From Planctomycetaceae bacterium (lineage in GTDB: Bacteria; Planctomycetota; Planctomycetia; Pirellulales; Pirellulaceae), in the NCBI GenBank assembly GCA_024225195.1, contig JAAEMV010000199.1:1-59793 (forward strand): 59,793 nt of DNA, read 5' to 3'. Below the pieces are notes generated by a model. The model made no database searches. It was not told where the DNA came from and saw only the letters and a program-made list of their open reading frames with translations. Shown one piece after another: positions 16,832 to 26,925 of this stretch. Every line of letters begins with the position of its first letter. Within the stretch, counting starts at the first letter, position 1. A program made the position numbers and the translations under genes.

Positions 16832-18055
16832 ATGAAACGCGGAAAGTCAGGCTGGATGTTTGTCTTGGGGCTAATTGGATCGGGAGCTTTGGGGCTCTCC
16901 GGTGTCCAAGGACAAACGATTAACAATGTAGGAACACCCGCAACGGTAGTTTCTTTTCAAGACGATGCAGCAACTCCCGCACCTGTTGCGGAACCGGTTG
17001 TCTGCTGTGATTCCGGGCTCGGTGAGCCACGGACATTATTTGGTAACGGATGTTCAGATAGTTGTCTGAACATCGGTGGCTGGTTTGCCATGGGCGTCCA
17101 TTCCAAATCGAATGATCTTTTCAACTCGAATCCAGATTCTTTTGACTTGAGTCAAGGCTGGATGTTTGTTGAAAAGGAAGCAAACTCCACATGTGGTGAA
17201 CTTGCTTTCGGTTTCCGTTTTGACGCGATGTACGGTGTCGATGGTCCTGACACTCAGGCGTTCGGCAATCCTGGTCCAACTTGGGATCGCGATCCTGCCT
17301 TTACACGTGGCGGTAAGTACGGCTGGGCTTTGCCACAGCTTTACGGTGAAGTTGCCATGGGTGACTTGAGCGTCAAGATCGGACACTTCTATACCTTAGT
17401 TGGTTACGAGTCCGTTCCTGCTCCGCAGAACTTCTTCTACTCACACTCAATCATGATGTACAACAGTGAGCCCTTTACTCACAGTGGTGCTATCGCAACG
17501 TATGAGATGAATAACTGCACCACATTGTACGGTGGATGGACAGCTGGTTGGGATACTGGATTCGATCAGTTTGGTGACGGCAGCACTTTCTTGGGCGGCT
17601 TCACTCGCAAGTTCAACGACGACGCATCGTTCACCTACATGACCACCTTTGGTGATCTTGGTGCTCGTGGCGACGATGCTTACTCACACAGCATGGTTCT
17701 TGATTTGCAACTAACTGAGCACTTGCAGACCGTGTTCCAAAGTGATGTGCTACGAGTCGGCAGCACTGGCGAAGACAATTTTGCACTTAGCAATTACATG
17801 TTCTACACAGTTTCAGATCGTTTGACTGTTGGCCGACGTATTGAGTGGTGGAAAGGTGACAATGTCACTGGATACGCTCCTCACGGCGGAACTCTTCCTG
17901 CAAGTGGATCGCACTCGCAATACGAAGGTACCTACGGATTCAACTACCGAGCGACTTCGAACCTAACGGTTCGTCCTGAGTACCGATACGATTGGTCTCC
18001 TGGACTCGATTACAAAGCGAACATCTTTGGAATTGATTTCGTGATGACGTTCTAA
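16832..18055 (+). CDS. Outer-membrane beta-barrel porin (BBP2-like)
   Basis: A 407-residue protein starting at an ATG just after GGGTGGTGAC. An in-frame start 84 bases earlier would place charged residues ahead of a good signal peptide (MKRGKSGWMFVLGLIGSGAL, cleavage near GVQGQ) and is rejected. The mature part alternates polar and hydrophobic residues in many short strands, is rich in Gly, Tyr, Trp and Phe, and ends in Phe (IDFVMTF), as outer-membrane barrels do. Phrases such as LPQLYGEVAMGDLSVKIGHF and TVFQSDVLRVG match the planctomycete and proteobacterial BBP2/OmpL-like porin family. Codons are visibly biased to C-ending forms compared with neighbours, and a strong terminator follows, both suggesting high expression. 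Its position opposite amt suggests a nutrient-uptake role. Confidence 0.88.
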   Translation: MKRGKSGWMFVLGLIGSGALGLSGVQGQTINNVGTPATVVSFQDDAATPAPVAEPVVCCDSGLGEPRTLFGNGCSDSCLNIGGWFAMGVHSKSNDLFNSNPDSFDLSQGWMFVEKEANSTCGELAFGFRFDAMYGVDGPDTQAFGNPGPTWDRDPAFTRGGKYGWALPQLYGEVAMGDLSVKIGHFYTLVGYESVPAPQNFFYSHSIMMYNSEPFTHSGAIATYEMNNCTTLYGGWTAGWDTGFDQFGDGSTFLGGFTRKFNDDASFTYMTTFGDLGARGDDAYSHSMVLDLQLTEHLQTVFQSDVLRVGSTGEDNFALSNYMFYTVSDRLTVGRRIEWWKGDNVTGYAPHGGTLPASGSHSQYEGTYGFNYRATSNLTVRPEYRYDWSPGLDYKANIFGIDFVMTF

Positions 18056-18084
18056 GAAATCGACTGAGCTGAACTCTTAAAATT

Positions 18085-18120
18085 AAACTCTCCGCAGTGT
18101 TTTTGCGGAGAGTTTTTTTT
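18085..18120 (+). terminator. Strong rho-independent terminator of the porin gene
   Basis: AAACTCTCCGCA (18085-18096) pairs perfectly with TGCGGAGAGTTT (18104-18115) around a seven-base loop and runs into eight T residues. It lies about 30 bases after the porin stop. Confidence 0.92.
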
Positions 18121-18352
18121 ACGCGCGCTCTGATTTAGTTGGAATGATAACTTGATGACTGGAAACGAAACTTACTTCCGTCTCATTTAATGCGAAGTAA
18201 TGGCCGTGGATGTGAAGGAATAGTTAACAGCGTCGAGGACGTGTTGGATTCACCAAGTAAGGCGCGAATTGAATTCGTAAAAATAAAGCCAATCTAGTTT
18301 GACGTTCTTGCCTTAGTTTTGGACAATAACCGTAGTTTCCAAATTCCAGAGC

Positions 18353-20311
18353 ATGATAAAAATGAATCAAATGAGACCAAACAAGTATTTTCGTTTCGAA
18401 GTTGGCATTGGCTGCCTTGCATTTTTCCTTATTTCGCTGTTGAGCAGCCAAACGTTAATGGGACAAAAACAGGAACAACCGCGGGTCTTTGGAGAGAAAT
18501 TTAAAAACCTGGAGTCAATGGCGACGGGCCAATGGTGGAAAGTTAAACCAAATAAGCGCCGGACCATGAATCTGAATGTGCCGCGCAACGAGGTCGTTGG
18601 ATTCGCAGTTTATACTCACGACCATGGCGTTTTAAAAATGTCAGCTCAGCTCTTTCCCCTCATGCCGGACGAGGCGCGAGTGGTTCGTTTAGAACTGAAG
18701 CAGCCTTCTGGAGAGTGGCAGGAAGTCGCGAAAGAAAAAGTCATTGATCTTGGCTGGAGCGCACATTTTAGATTAGAAGACTGGGACAATACAAAGGACG
18801 TAGCCTATCGTGTCCGGCATGGTGCCGAGGCGCAGTTCGAGGGTGTCATCCGAAAAGACCCTATCGATAAGGATGTAATTGTCGTTGGCAATCTGTCTTG
18901 CAACAGTTCGCGGACTCCCGGCCCCCGACCTAAAATGCTCGACAATTTAAAAAAGATAGATCCTGACTTCTTGTTCTTTGCCGGAGACCAGTCTTATCAT
19001 CACACCGAGCATACCTATGGCTGGTTAGAATTTGGAATGCAGTTCCGGGATATTTTGAAGGATCGACCGGTCGTTACTATTCCCGACGATCACGATGTCG
19101 GCCAGGCAAATATTTGGGGCGAAAATGGGAAACAAGCGAGCAACTCACAAGGGCCGAGTGGGGGTTATTTCTACCCGGCAAAATACGTCAACATGGTTCA
19201 ACGTTGCCAAACATGGCATCTTCCGGACGCATATGACGCAACTCCCATTGAGCGTGGAATTGGCGTTTACTATACCGATTTGACCATTGGTGGAATCAAT
19301 TTTGCGATTGTCGAGGATCGGAAATTTAAGAGCGGGCCAGAAGGGAAAATTCCTAAAATGGGACCTCGACCCGACCATATCAACGATCCTAAATATGATC
19401 GCGCGGCAGTTGATCTTTCAGAATTGAAGCTCATGGGTGACCGTCAATTAGAATTTCTTAACGCGTGGAGTCAGGATTGGACGGGTGCTGACATGAAATG
19501 TGTTCTCTCCCAAACTGCCTTTTGCGGGGCAGTTCATTTGCACGGCCAGGAAAGCAATCGATTGCTCGCGGATCTAGATAGTAATGCGTGGCCGCAAAAA
19601 GGTCGCAATAAAGCACTGGTTGAAATTCGACGGGCGTGGGCTCCTCACTTGTGTGGTGATCAGCACCTCGCTGTTTTTGTGAAACACGGGATCGAAAATT
19701 TTGGAGATGGCCCTTATGCGTTCACCAGCCCAGCTATCGTCAATACAATTTATGGTCGTTGGTGGTGGCCGGAAGATGAAAAGCCGGGCCCCAACGCGGT
19801 AGCTGGCAGCCCTCTTCCGTGGACTGGAGACTATCTTGATGGTTTGGGAAATAAGATCACGATGCTGGCCTATGCCAATCCGCCGAACCGTCAAGATGAA
19901 AAACAACGGGGAGATGGATTCGGAGTCGTTCGGTTTGACAAGAAGAACCGGAAAATTACGGTGGAGTGTTGGCCTCGGTTTGCAGACGTTGACCAGGGGG
20001 ACGAAGCTCAATTCGCCGGATGGCCGATTACATTTGATTACCGCAATAACGACGGCCGCAAGCCAATTGGCTATTTACCAGAAATGGTAGTCAAAGGTGC
20101 AGAGCGACCGGTGGTGCAAGTCATTGAAGACGCGACTGGGGAAATACTCTATACCGTTCGAATGGATTCTAACCGGTTCAAGCCACCGGTTTATTCGAAG
20201 GGCAATTACACAGTAAAAATAGGCCGGGAAAAGCCAGACCTTTCCAAAATTAGTGGTCTGGCGCCGGTGCAACCGGGTAGCAATGCGAAGCTTCAAGTTG
20301 ATTTGAACTAG
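18353..20311 (+). CDS. Secreted PhoD-like metallophosphatase
   Basis: A 652-residue protein with an N-terminal signal segment (hydrophobic IGCLAFFLISLLSS, about 19-32), a beta-rich region, and a PhoD-type calcineurin-like phosphoesterase domain. Metal-binding motifs in order are NLSCNSSRTPG, FAGDQSYHH, the DDHDVGQ signature and a late GDQHLAVFVKHG. PhoD enzymes hydrolyse phosphate mono- or diesters outside the cytoplasm, normally with Fe and Ca. Members in planctomycetes are very diverse, so the substrate is open. Three ATGs lie close together (18353, 18362, 18371); the first was used. A second PhoD-like gene occurs at 53.1 kb. The gene appears monocistronic, with a hairpin after it. Confidence 0.85.
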   Translation: MIKMNQMRPNKYFRFEVGIGCLAFFLISLLSSQTLMGQKQEQPRVFGEKFKNLESMATGQWWKVKPNKRRTMNLNVPRNEVVGFAVYTHDHGVLKMSAQLFPLMPDEARVVRLELKQPSGEWQEVAKEKVIDLGWSAHFRLEDWDNTKDVAYRVRHGAEAQFEGVIRKDPIDKDVIVVGNLSCNSSRTPGPRPKMLDNLKKIDPDFLFFAGDQSYHHTEHTYGWLEFGMQFRDILKDRPVVTIPDDHDVGQANIWGENGKQASNSQGPSGGYFYPAKYVNMVQRCQTWHLPDAYDATPIERGIGVYYTDLTIGGINFAIVEDRKFKSGPEGKIPKMGPRPDHINDPKYDRAAVDLSELKLMGDRQLEFLNAWSQDWTGADMKCVLSQTAFCGAVHLHGQESNRLLADLDSNAWPQKGRNKALVEIRRAWAPHLCGDQHLAVFVKHGIENFGDGPYAFTSPAIVNTIYGRWWWPEDEKPGPNAVAGSPLPWTGDYLDGLGNKITMLAYANPPNRQDEKQRGDGFGVVRFDKKNRKITVECWPRFADVDQGDEAQFAGWPITFDYRNNDGRKPIGYLPEMVVKGAERPVVQVIEDATGEILYTVRMDSNRFKPPVYSKGNYTVKIGREKPDLSKISGLAPVQPGSNAKLQVDLN

Positions 20312-20356
20312 GCTGCAAAGAACTTAATAGCATTTGGTTTTAGACTCAGAACACGT

Positions 20357-20382
20357 ATCTCGATAACGCTAGTTATCGAGAT
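20357..20382 (+). terminator. Perfect 11-bp hairpin after the PhoD-like gene
   Basis: ATCTCGATAAC (20357-20367) pairs without mismatch with GTTATCGAGAT (20372-20382) around the loop GCTA, about 45 bases after the stop. The tract that follows is only moderately T-rich, so termination is likely but not certain. Confidence 0.6.
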
Positions 20383-20592
20383 TTCGTTCGTTTGGGGAAA
20401 TGATTGGGTGTCGAGATTTTTCGATTTTTAGAAGAATTCGCTAATGTCCCAAACGATCAAGTTTGTCAGCCACATAACCGAATAAAACGTTATCGAGCTA
20501 CTCCATGAAACGACATCTAGACTGATGCATTGCTTTGGCATGGGGTGGGACATCGAAAGTCTCCTTCATTATTTGTGATTAGGTCATCAAGC

Positions 20593-21777
20593 ATGGGTTT
20601 TCTTTCAGGCAGTGTTACTTTCGAGCGTTTTCGAATTGAAAAAGATCCTAGTGGCAGTTTCGGTGACGAGCACTTGGAGATTTTGAAGCAGCATCGAATC
20701 GGCAAATCCAATGCGAGCCTGCACGAACAGCCAAGCATTGGATTCACCGGGGGATCGCATCTTCTCGATACAGAATTCGATCGCGAGAAAAACATCCTCG
20801 GCGAAGCGATGCATTTTGGAGTGCGGATAGACACTTGCAGCATTCCCGGCCCAATCAAACGTGCCTGGATGCAAATCGAGTTGGTGGGCATCATGGGTGA
20901 TCAGCTTGGCAATCGACCGACCAAGGCCCAGCGGGAAGAGGCGAAAGAAGCTGTTGACGCCCGCTGCGAACTGGAAGCTCAAAAGGGCAATTACAAGCGG
21001 ATGGCAGAAACATCAATTCTCTGGGATGCTGACACAGAGACAGTTTTTCTTGGAAGCGGAAGTGAAAAAACGAATGACTCCTGCATCGACTTGCTAGAGC
21101 GAGCTTTTGGGTTGGAGTTCAGTCGCGTATCTTCCGGTAAGCTCGCTCTTGAATACGCACATGAAGTGGGTGCCAATGCTGAGCTCTTCGCGATCGAGCC
21201 GACTGCTTTCCTTCCAGGCGAATCTGCCCAGGTGACTTGGTGGAATGGGATGACCGACAATTACGACTATCTGGGAAATGAATTTTTACTGTGGTTGTGG
21301 TGGAAGTGGGATACCGGGCCGGACACACTCTTGCTTGCTGATGAGTCCGAGGTTTCTGGAATGTTTGCCAGGTCGTTAAGCCTCGACTGTCCTCAGGGTG
21401 AACATGGAAAAGAGTCAATTTCATCAGAGAGTCCAGTCGCCTTACCGGAAGCAGGAATGGCGATCCGCATGGGAAAGCTACCGCGGAAGGCCGGTCTGAC
21501 CTTAGTTCGCAACGGTGAGCAGTATGATTTCAATTTACAGGCGGAAACTGGCATTCTTGGGAGTGCGAAAATTAGTCGCCCGGGTGATAGCGATACCGAA
21601 ATGAAAGATACGGGAGATCGGATAGAGAGCCTGCGCACGATGGCGGAAACATTTGATTTATTGTTCGAATTGTTTTGTGCCAAGCGAATTGGCAAAGCTT
21701 GGGCTGCAGAGTCCAAGAAGTTGACCCAGTGGCTGCAATCCGACGCGACGATCAGAAAGCGAAAAACTGCCGCCTAA
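20593..21777 (+). CDS. RdgC-like protein (putative)
   Basis: A 394-residue soluble protein without signal peptide; the start was set at ATG 20593, since the 21 residues upstream look non-coding. Parts resemble recombination-associated protein RdgC, a ring-shaped DNA-binding protein known mainly from Proteobacteria: MGFLSGSVTFERFRI at the N-terminus, the segment where basic residues precede a helix (RPTKAQREEAKEAV), and ILWDADTETVFLGSGSEKTN followed by LLERAFGL. These are resemblances seen by eye, not an alignment, and the middle (170-330) is unfamiliar. If correct it would bind double-stranded DNA and limit RecA loading. Otherwise it is a hypothetical cytosolic protein. It stands alone between two secreted hydrolases. 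Confidence 0.6.
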   Translation: MGFLSGSVTFERFRIEKDPSGSFGDEHLEILKQHRIGKSNASLHEQPSIGFTGGSHLLDTEFDREKNILGEAMHFGVRIDTCSIPGPIKRAWMQIELVGIMGDQLGNRPTKAQREEAKEAVDARCELEAQKGNYKRMAETSILWDADTETVFLGSGSEKTNDSCIDLLERAFGLEFSRVSSGKLALEYAHEVGANAELFAIEPTAFLPGESAQVTWWNGMTDNYDYLGNEFLLWLWWKWDTGPDTLLLADESEVSGMFARSLSLDCPQGEHGKESISSESPVALPEAGMAIRMGKLPRKAGLTLVRNGEQYDFNLQAETGILGSAKISRPGDSDTEMKDTGDRIESLRTMAETFDLLFELFCAKRIGKAWAAESKKLTQWLQSDATIRKRKTAA

Positions 21778-21924
21778 GTTTTCTTTAGTACACCGAGTTG
21801 AGCTAGTCCACCGTTTTTTTCAACCGGAGAATGGTTTAAACTGCCCATCAATCTAATGAAGTTGATCGATTACTTTGCTACTTAGCGCTGGTCGGTCTAA
21901 CAACTTTCTAAGTTGGGGAAATTG

Positions 21925-23064
21925 ATGGACGGAAAAATAGTTTGCTGGTTTGTATTCTTACCGGTTGCCTGGCTCAGTTGTGTTTCCCTTAGTTGTGTTT
22001 CCGTAACCGCTCAGACAGTGGTTTCGCCAGATTCGGCAAACCCAGCCAAACCAGACGGCCGTTTTCTTCGCTGGGATAAAAATAAAGATAATCGCCTGAC
22101 GCGCGATGAATTGCCGTCAGCGATTCGTGGTAATTTTGATCGTGTGGATACTGATCGAAGCGGATGGATTTCACCGGGTGAGCATTTCCGTTTTTTAAAT
22201 CGTAATGCTGATCCAGCCAGTTCTGCGATTGCAGATATCAAAACGCTAAAGAATCTTGTCTATGTAAAGCAAGGGCACGAACGTCATCGGCTCGATCTCT
22301 ATCTGCCTCAATCCCAGCCATCTGCGACCGCGCTGCCATTGATTATTTGGGTTCACGGCGGTGGTTGGAAAAATGGATCAAAAGATCGGTTTGCGCATTT
22401 GACTCCATTGCTCGAGCGCGGATTTGCAGTAGCAAGTATTAATTATCGGCTAAGTCATCACGCCACATTTCCGGCGCAGATTCACGACTGCAAGGCGGCA
22501 GTTAGGTTCCTTCGCAAAAATGCTCAGCGATTTGGTTTGGATCCCAAAAAATTTGGCGTATGGGGCTCCTCTGCCGGAGGCCATCTCGTTGCACTTTTGG
22601 GAACCACTGGAGAAGTAACCGAACTGGAAGGGGAACTTGGAACGGTCGGTGTGTCCAGTCGTGTTCAAGCAGTTTGTGACTGGTTTGGACCAACGGATTT
22701 GCTAAAGATGAACCAGCAGGCGGGAGCGACAGGAAAAATAAATCACGATGCCCCCGGTTCCCCAGAGTCGTTATTGGTCGGTGCTCCGATTCAAGAGGTG
22801 CCTAAAAAAACCACAAAACTTAATCCAATTGAATACGTGACCGCGGATGATCCACCCTTCTTAATTATGCACGGTGATCAGGATCGTTTGGTTCCATTTC
22901 AGCAAAGTCAAATGCTAAATGATGCTCTCAAGGCGGCTGATGTTTCGACCACCCTCGTTTTGGTTCGGGGAGCGGGGCACGGTCTCAAAAATCAACGAGA
23001 TCGTGATCAGGCTATCGATTTTTTTGCAAATCAATTTTTGAAAGCAGAAAAGACGAACAAATAA
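21925..23064 (+). CDS. Secreted EF-hand / alpha/beta-hydrolase (BD-FAE-like) esterase
   Basis: A 379-residue exported protein starting at the ATG after TTGGGGA. A signal peptide ([18 protein letters not shown]) is followed by two EF-hand-like calcium loops, [12 protein letters not shown] (about 50-61) and [12 protein letters not shown] (about 74-85). A carbohydrate-esterase-like alpha/beta-hydrolase domain follows. Catalytic features are the oxyanion motif HGGGWKNGS, nucleophile Ser in [10 protein letters not shown], Asp in [11 protein letters not shown] and His in GAGHGL. The family includes bifunctional feruloyl and acetyl-xylan esterases, so deacylation of polysaccharide is plausible. The EF-hand plus hydrolase layout is common in planctomycete secreted enzymes. 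Confidence 0.88.
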   Translation: MDGKIVCWFVFLPVAWLSCVSLSCVSVTAQTVVSPDSANPAKPDGRFLRWDKNKDNRLTRDELPSAIRGNFDRVDTDRSGWISPGEHFRFLNRNADPASSAIADIKTLKNLVYVKQGHERHRLDLYLPQSQPSATALPLIIWVHGGGWKNGSKDRFAHLTPLLERGFAVASINYRLSHHATFPAQIHDCKAAVRFLRKNAQRFGLDPKKFGVWGSSAGGHLVALLGTTGEVTELEGELGTVGVSSRVQAVCDWFGPTDLLKMNQQAGATGKINHDAPGSPESLLVGAPIQEVPKKTTKLNPIEYVTADDPPFLIMHGDQDRLVPFQQSQMLNDALKAADVSTTLVLVRGAGHGLKNQRDRDQAIDFFANQFLKAEKTNK

Positions 23065-23089
23065 AGTTTTGTCGTCGGCCTAAATTGTT

Positions 23090-24328
23090 TTAACGGGCTG
23101 AACTACGTACCCGTTTGACTTGGTTCTCGTACCAGACGACGTTGTTGTTTTGGTGTCCAGCACTGAGAAGGTCGAGGTCGCCATCGCCATCCATGTCGAT
23201 CGCTCGAAGGTCATAGCTTCCCTGATCGCGGTCAATGACGAAGGGGTTAAAATTGCCCGATCCGTCGTTTTGATACCACATCGTGATCCCGTCGGTCGTG
23301 CGTCCACAAACGGCAATGTCGATATCCTGATCACCATCGAGATCGGATGTGACAAGTGTGTGCGGTCCTTCGATTTTGGAATCGATTTCAATCGGCCTAA
23401 AATTGGGGCCCCGGAACCAAAAAATTCCGGTGCCGTGACCGCGGGTTGCGACGATATCGATCGTGTCATCCCCATCAATAGAAACGGGGTTGATATTGGA
23501 TGCTCCTGCCTGGTTTTCAGCCAACAAATGTTTCTTCCATGGTCCTCGCGGATCGACAGGTTGCTCCCACCAAGCAAACCACTCTCCACCAGTAAAGGGT
23601 TGGCCTTTTGCGCCGCAGGTGATGTCTCCACGTCCATCCCCGTTGAGGTCACCAAACCCCATGTAATGCGATCCACCCGGTGCATCCCGATCGGCAAAAA
23701 CATGGCGTTTCCATTGTTTTGCATTCCGCGGGTTGGCGGGGATTTCGAGCCAGGCGATAGAGCGAGGCACGTTGGTTTTTTCCTCGTCGTGGAATGAGTT
23801 GGCGATTAAATCCATGGCACCGTTCCCGTCTACATCGGCGGCTAATACACAATGCGAACCAAGCATCTCGTCATCGATGGTTCGATAAACCCATGGAATG
23901 CCTGAAAGAGGTTTCTCGGGGCATTCAAGCCAGAATAAGGTTTGATTAGAGCCAATGAAATCGAGGTCGCCATCTTGGTCGACATCGATTAAACAACTGT
24001 GAATGCAAGCTTTCCCCGGTTTGTTTCGGGAATTGGCAGAATCGAATGAGTGGATTTTGACGGGTTGCCAATCGGTACCGCGATGAAGGAAAACACCGCC
24101 TTGATAGGATGCGATTATGTCCAGTTTTCCGTCGCGATCAAAATCGTTTGCGACCGCAGAATTGATAGCCGTTTTTTGGCGATCGATAATTGTGTGTTTG
24201 ACCCAGTTTGGTTTGTTACTGTCGGGAATAGTTTGGCAGTATCCAAGTTTTTCATTGCTTGTCAGCAGAATTAGAAACAGGGCCAGGAGTAGCGATAAGT
24301 TGGCACAAGATTGAAAATTTGAGTTCAT
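23090..24328 (-). CDS. Secreted FG-GAP/VCBS repeat beta-propeller protein
   Basis: A 412-residue protein with a signal peptide and at least seven FG-GAP/VCBS-type calcium loops, enough for a seven-bladed propeller. Examples are DFDRDGKLDII, DVDQDGDLDFI, DVDGNGAMDLI, DLNGDGRGDIT, SIDGDDTIDIV, DLDGDQDIDIA and DMDGDGDLDLL. Such proteins are extracellular and usually bind ligands or partners rather than catalyse. The gene converges on the esterase gene with about 25 bases between stops. The next gene upstream on the same strand encodes a DUF1592 cytochrome-like protein, 62 bases away, so all three minus-strand genes here may form one operon. Confidence 0.88.
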   Translation of the reverse strand: MNSNFQSCANLSLLLALFLILLTSNEKLGYCQTIPDSNKPNWVKHTIIDRQKTAINSAVANDFDRDGKLDIIASYQGGVFLHRGTDWQPVKIHSFDSANSRNKPGKACIHSCLIDVDQDGDLDFIGSNQTLFWLECPEKPLSGIPWVYRTIDDEMLGSHCVLAADVDGNGAMDLIANSFHDEEKTNVPRSIAWLEIPANPRNAKQWKRHVFADRDAPGGSHYMGFGDLNGDGRGDITCGAKGQPFTGGEWFAWWEQPVDPRGPWKKHLLAENQAGASNINPVSIDGDDTIDIVATRGHGTGIFWFRGPNFRPIEIDSKIEGPHTLVTSDLDGDQDIDIAVCGRTTDGITMWYQNDGSGNFNPFVIDRDQGSYDLRAIDMDGDGDLDLLSAGHQNNNVVWYENQVKRVRSSAR

Positions 24329-24390
24329 GAATTTGCTGTTCTTAATGAATTTCTAATGCTGAACTGTCGAAATTAAATCACCAATCCAAT

Positions 24391-26925
24391 TTATCGAGAT
24401 CGGAAAATTTGGCTGGTTGCGACAGATTTTACAAGGTCTCGAAATCCATTTCCGGTCTTGTCGATCGATTGGGCGATTTGCTCAATCTCCTGATGATCCT
24501 GAAACGAAATTGCACGCCCCGTTCCAAAAATTAGCAATTTTTCAACCAGCGTTTTAGCAAACTGTTTTTTCCTGGACATGAGAGACAATTTAAGTTCGAA
24601 CTCATTGTTGAACGAATCGCCATCAGGAAAATTTCCGGTGCCATCAATCTGTTTTCCTTTTCCTCTAAGTCCCCGGGCGGGGTAATTCGATCGATAGCTT
24701 CCAATCGGATCGTAAAATTCCAATGCGAACCCAAGGGGGTCGATTTTGGAATGGCAGTCGGCACAGGCGGTGACGTGCCGGTGTTTTAGTAATTGCTCGC
24801 GGATGGTGGTTGTGCCGCGAGTGTCAGGTTCGATTGGCTCAACATCCGGTGGAGGAGGGGAGGGGGGCGATCCTAATAGATTTTCTAAGATCCAAACGCC
24901 GCGTGTCACGGGTGATGTTTCAACGCCGTTCGCAGTGACCGTTAAAACACTCGCTTGACCTAAGAGTCCGCCTCTGTGAAGCGATTCGGGGATCGATATC
25001 TTTTGAAAGCCTTCTCCGAATTCTCCCTCTAACCCATAGTGAGTCGCGAGGCTGTCATTGACGAATGTGTGTTGGCTATTAAGCAACTCAAAAATTGAAC
25101 CATTTTCGTTGAGTAAATCCTGCAGGAAGTGATAAGTCTCCTGTTTCATTGCCGATTCAAGTCGGTGTCGGTAGTAGGACTTAAACGTCTTACTATCGGG
25201 AGGCATTGATCCAAGTTCGTTTAATCGGAGCCAACTGTCGGCAAAGTTCTCTATAAATACGGAAGACTTCGGATCTTGCAGCATTCGTTCGACTTGTTCG
25301 CGAATTACATTAGGTTCGTTGAGTCGATTCTCGCGGGCGATTCTGAACAACTCGTCATCGGGCATCGAATTCCAAATGAAATATGACAATCGGGATGCGA
25401 GTTCGAAGGATGACAGTGCGGTGTCTTGATTTTCGTCACCTTCGTCGAGGTAGAGGAACCGTGGCGAGGTGAGAATGGCAGCAAGCCCAAGCTTGATGGC
25501 TTCATCCGCAGGCTGCCCATCAGTAATTTTTTGTTTTACAAACTGTATGTAGTGTTCGAATTCTTCGGGTTCCAATTTTCGTCGGAACGCTCGTTGAGCG
25601 AATCGTGAAATCGTGGATTCGAGATCCAGGTCTTCCGGTCGCATCGTCTTGCCATAAATTTTCTGATGACTTTCCGGCGGCCAGGATGTGTAATGCGGAC
25701 CTTCAATTTCCATTGAAAAAATTCGAACCCGCGGGCCATCGTAAACTTCCGAAAGCAGCCGATTTTTGCTGTTTTTGGCACGCTCTTTCAATTGCTGTCC
25801 CGCTTCAACTCCGCCATTCTTTGCCATGTCTTCGGCATATTGTTTCGGCCGCATGACTTCCGCGTGATACTTCTCTCCGACCTTGCGGATTGTTCCCTTT
25901 GAACTAAAGCCATTCACCCAGTGAACAAAGGGGGTGCTTCCTTTCGTGAGCCACACTGTCGCTGAATAAACCCTGGCTTCCTCATCGACTAGATCAAAAA
26001 CTTTAACCAAACGTCGACCTGCGGACGCGCCTTTGATCAGCAAATCAGGCGTTGGGGCAATCCACATTCCAAGCTTCATCGGTTGTCGAAAATCGTATTC
26101 AAAATCTTCATCAGCGTAAGGATGATCGAGACGGTTGATGGCAGAAGCTTTAACGCGAATGTCGTAGTATCCGTCGTGAGGTACTCCCGTTTTGCTAAAT
26201 GCGCGGGGATACGTTGTGTGCCGTTCTACGGGTTGTCCGTGTCCAATGTCGAGGTGCTGATTGTCAACATTCAAGATCCACAGCACAGGAGCCCGGTCGT
26301 ATTTGTCTTTGTGAGACATTTGCTCTGGCATAAATTGAACGAGCTGGGAATTGGGTTTTTCGTAGCCAAAATAAGACGCTCGCTCCAATACGCCTTGAGC
26401 AGCTTTCATGTATTTTTTGAGTTGGAAATCTGAAAGAACCTGAGACCTGCCTACATTGGCGAATCCGTCTGTTCTTGAATCGCTTGGAAAGTCAGCAGTT
26501 GGATCAAAGGCGTTGGTGTTAAAATCGAGAAGATCGCGGATTGTATTTCGATACTCATCGCGTGTCATTCTTCGCAAAATGGTGGTGTTGTCAGTCGAAT
26601 TTAAGTGCTGATTTTTAAGTTCTTGTTCAATTGAGGCCACAAACATTCGACGTTCAGCATCGGAAGGCTGAGGCGATTTTGAGGGAGGCATGTCGCCGCG
26701 GTTAATGGCGTTGATCGCTTCCTCTAAAAGCGCTAAATCCTGCTCATTGAGCGAAGTCAAATCAATCGAGTCAAACTGTCGATCCCCTTTCTGAGTGGAA
26801 CCGGCATGGCACTTAAAACAGAAATCTTTAAAAAATGAGTCAGCCTTAAAAGTTGATTCCTGCGCCCACGATCCACTGGACATGAGTATTATCAAAACTG
26901 TAGCCACGAGGTATTGGTGTATCAT
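24391..26925 (-). CDS. DUF1592/DUF1588/DUF1585 cytochrome-like protein
   Basis: An 844-residue secreted protein of the planctomycete cytochrome group. After a signal peptide it has a PSCyt1-type heme motif (FCFKCHAG, about 35-42) and a DUF1587 segment (RMTRDEYRNTIRDLLDF). A carbohydrate-binding-like central region and DUF1592/1595 segments follow (RAFRRKLEPEEFEHY, ELASRLSYFIWNSMPDDEL). DUF1588 carries a second heme-type motif (CADCHSKIDPLGFALE), and DUF1585 ends the protein. Its ATG overlaps the stop of the upstream DUF1552 gene by one base (TAATG), indicating translational coupling. The pair recurs widely in planctomycetes. An extracytoplasmic redox role is likely from the heme motifs, but the reaction is unknown. 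Confidence 0.92.
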   Translation of the reverse strand: MIHQYLVATVLIILMSSGSWAQESTFKADSFFKDFCFKCHAGSTQKGDRQFDSIDLTSLNEQDLALLEEAINAINRGDMPPSKSPQPSDAERRMFVASIEQELKNQHLNSTDNTTILRRMTRDEYRNTIRDLLDFNTNAFDPTADFPSDSRTDGFANVGRSQVLSDFQLKKYMKAAQGVLERASYFGYEKPNSQLVQFMPEQMSHKDKYDRAPVLWILNVDNQHLDIGHGQPVERHTTYPRAFSKTGVPHDGYYDIRVKASAINRLDHPYADEDFEYDFRQPMKLGMWIAPTPDLLIKGASAGRRLVKVFDLVDEEARVYSATVWLTKGSTPFVHWVNGFSSKGTIRKVGEKYHAEVMRPKQYAEDMAKNGGVEAGQQLKERAKNSKNRLLSEVYDGPRVRIFSMEIEGPHYTSWPPESHQKIYGKTMRPEDLDLESTISRFAQRAFRRKLEPEEFEHYIQFVKQKITDGQPADEAIKLGLAAILTSPRFLYLDEGDENQDTALSSFELASRLSYFIWNSMPDDELFRIARENRLNEPNVIREQVERMLQDPKSSVFIENFADSWLRLNELGSMPPDSKTFKSYYRHRLESAMKQETYHFLQDLLNENGSIFELLNSQHTFVNDSLATHYGLEGEFGEGFQKISIPESLHRGGLLGQASVLTVTANGVETSPVTRGVWILENLLGSPPSPPPPDVEPIEPDTRGTTTIREQLLKHRHVTACADCHSKIDPLGFALEFYDPIGSYRSNYPARGLRGKGKQIDGTGNFPDGDSFNNEFELKLSLMSRKKQFAKTLVEKLLIFGTGRAISFQDHQEIEQIAQSIDKTGNGFRDLVKSVATSQIFRSR

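Noticed and set aside
20357-20500. Relationship between the GTTATCGA motifs at 20372-20500 and the sdaA 3' repeats
   Set aside because: Only eight to nine bases are shared and the context differs (a hairpin versus a direct tandem array), so a common repeat family is not supported.
23120-23797. 225-codon open frame on the plus strand
   Set aside because: It runs antisense through the FG-GAP repeat gene, whose repeated codons keep the opposite strand open. No signal, family resemblance or ribosome-binding site.
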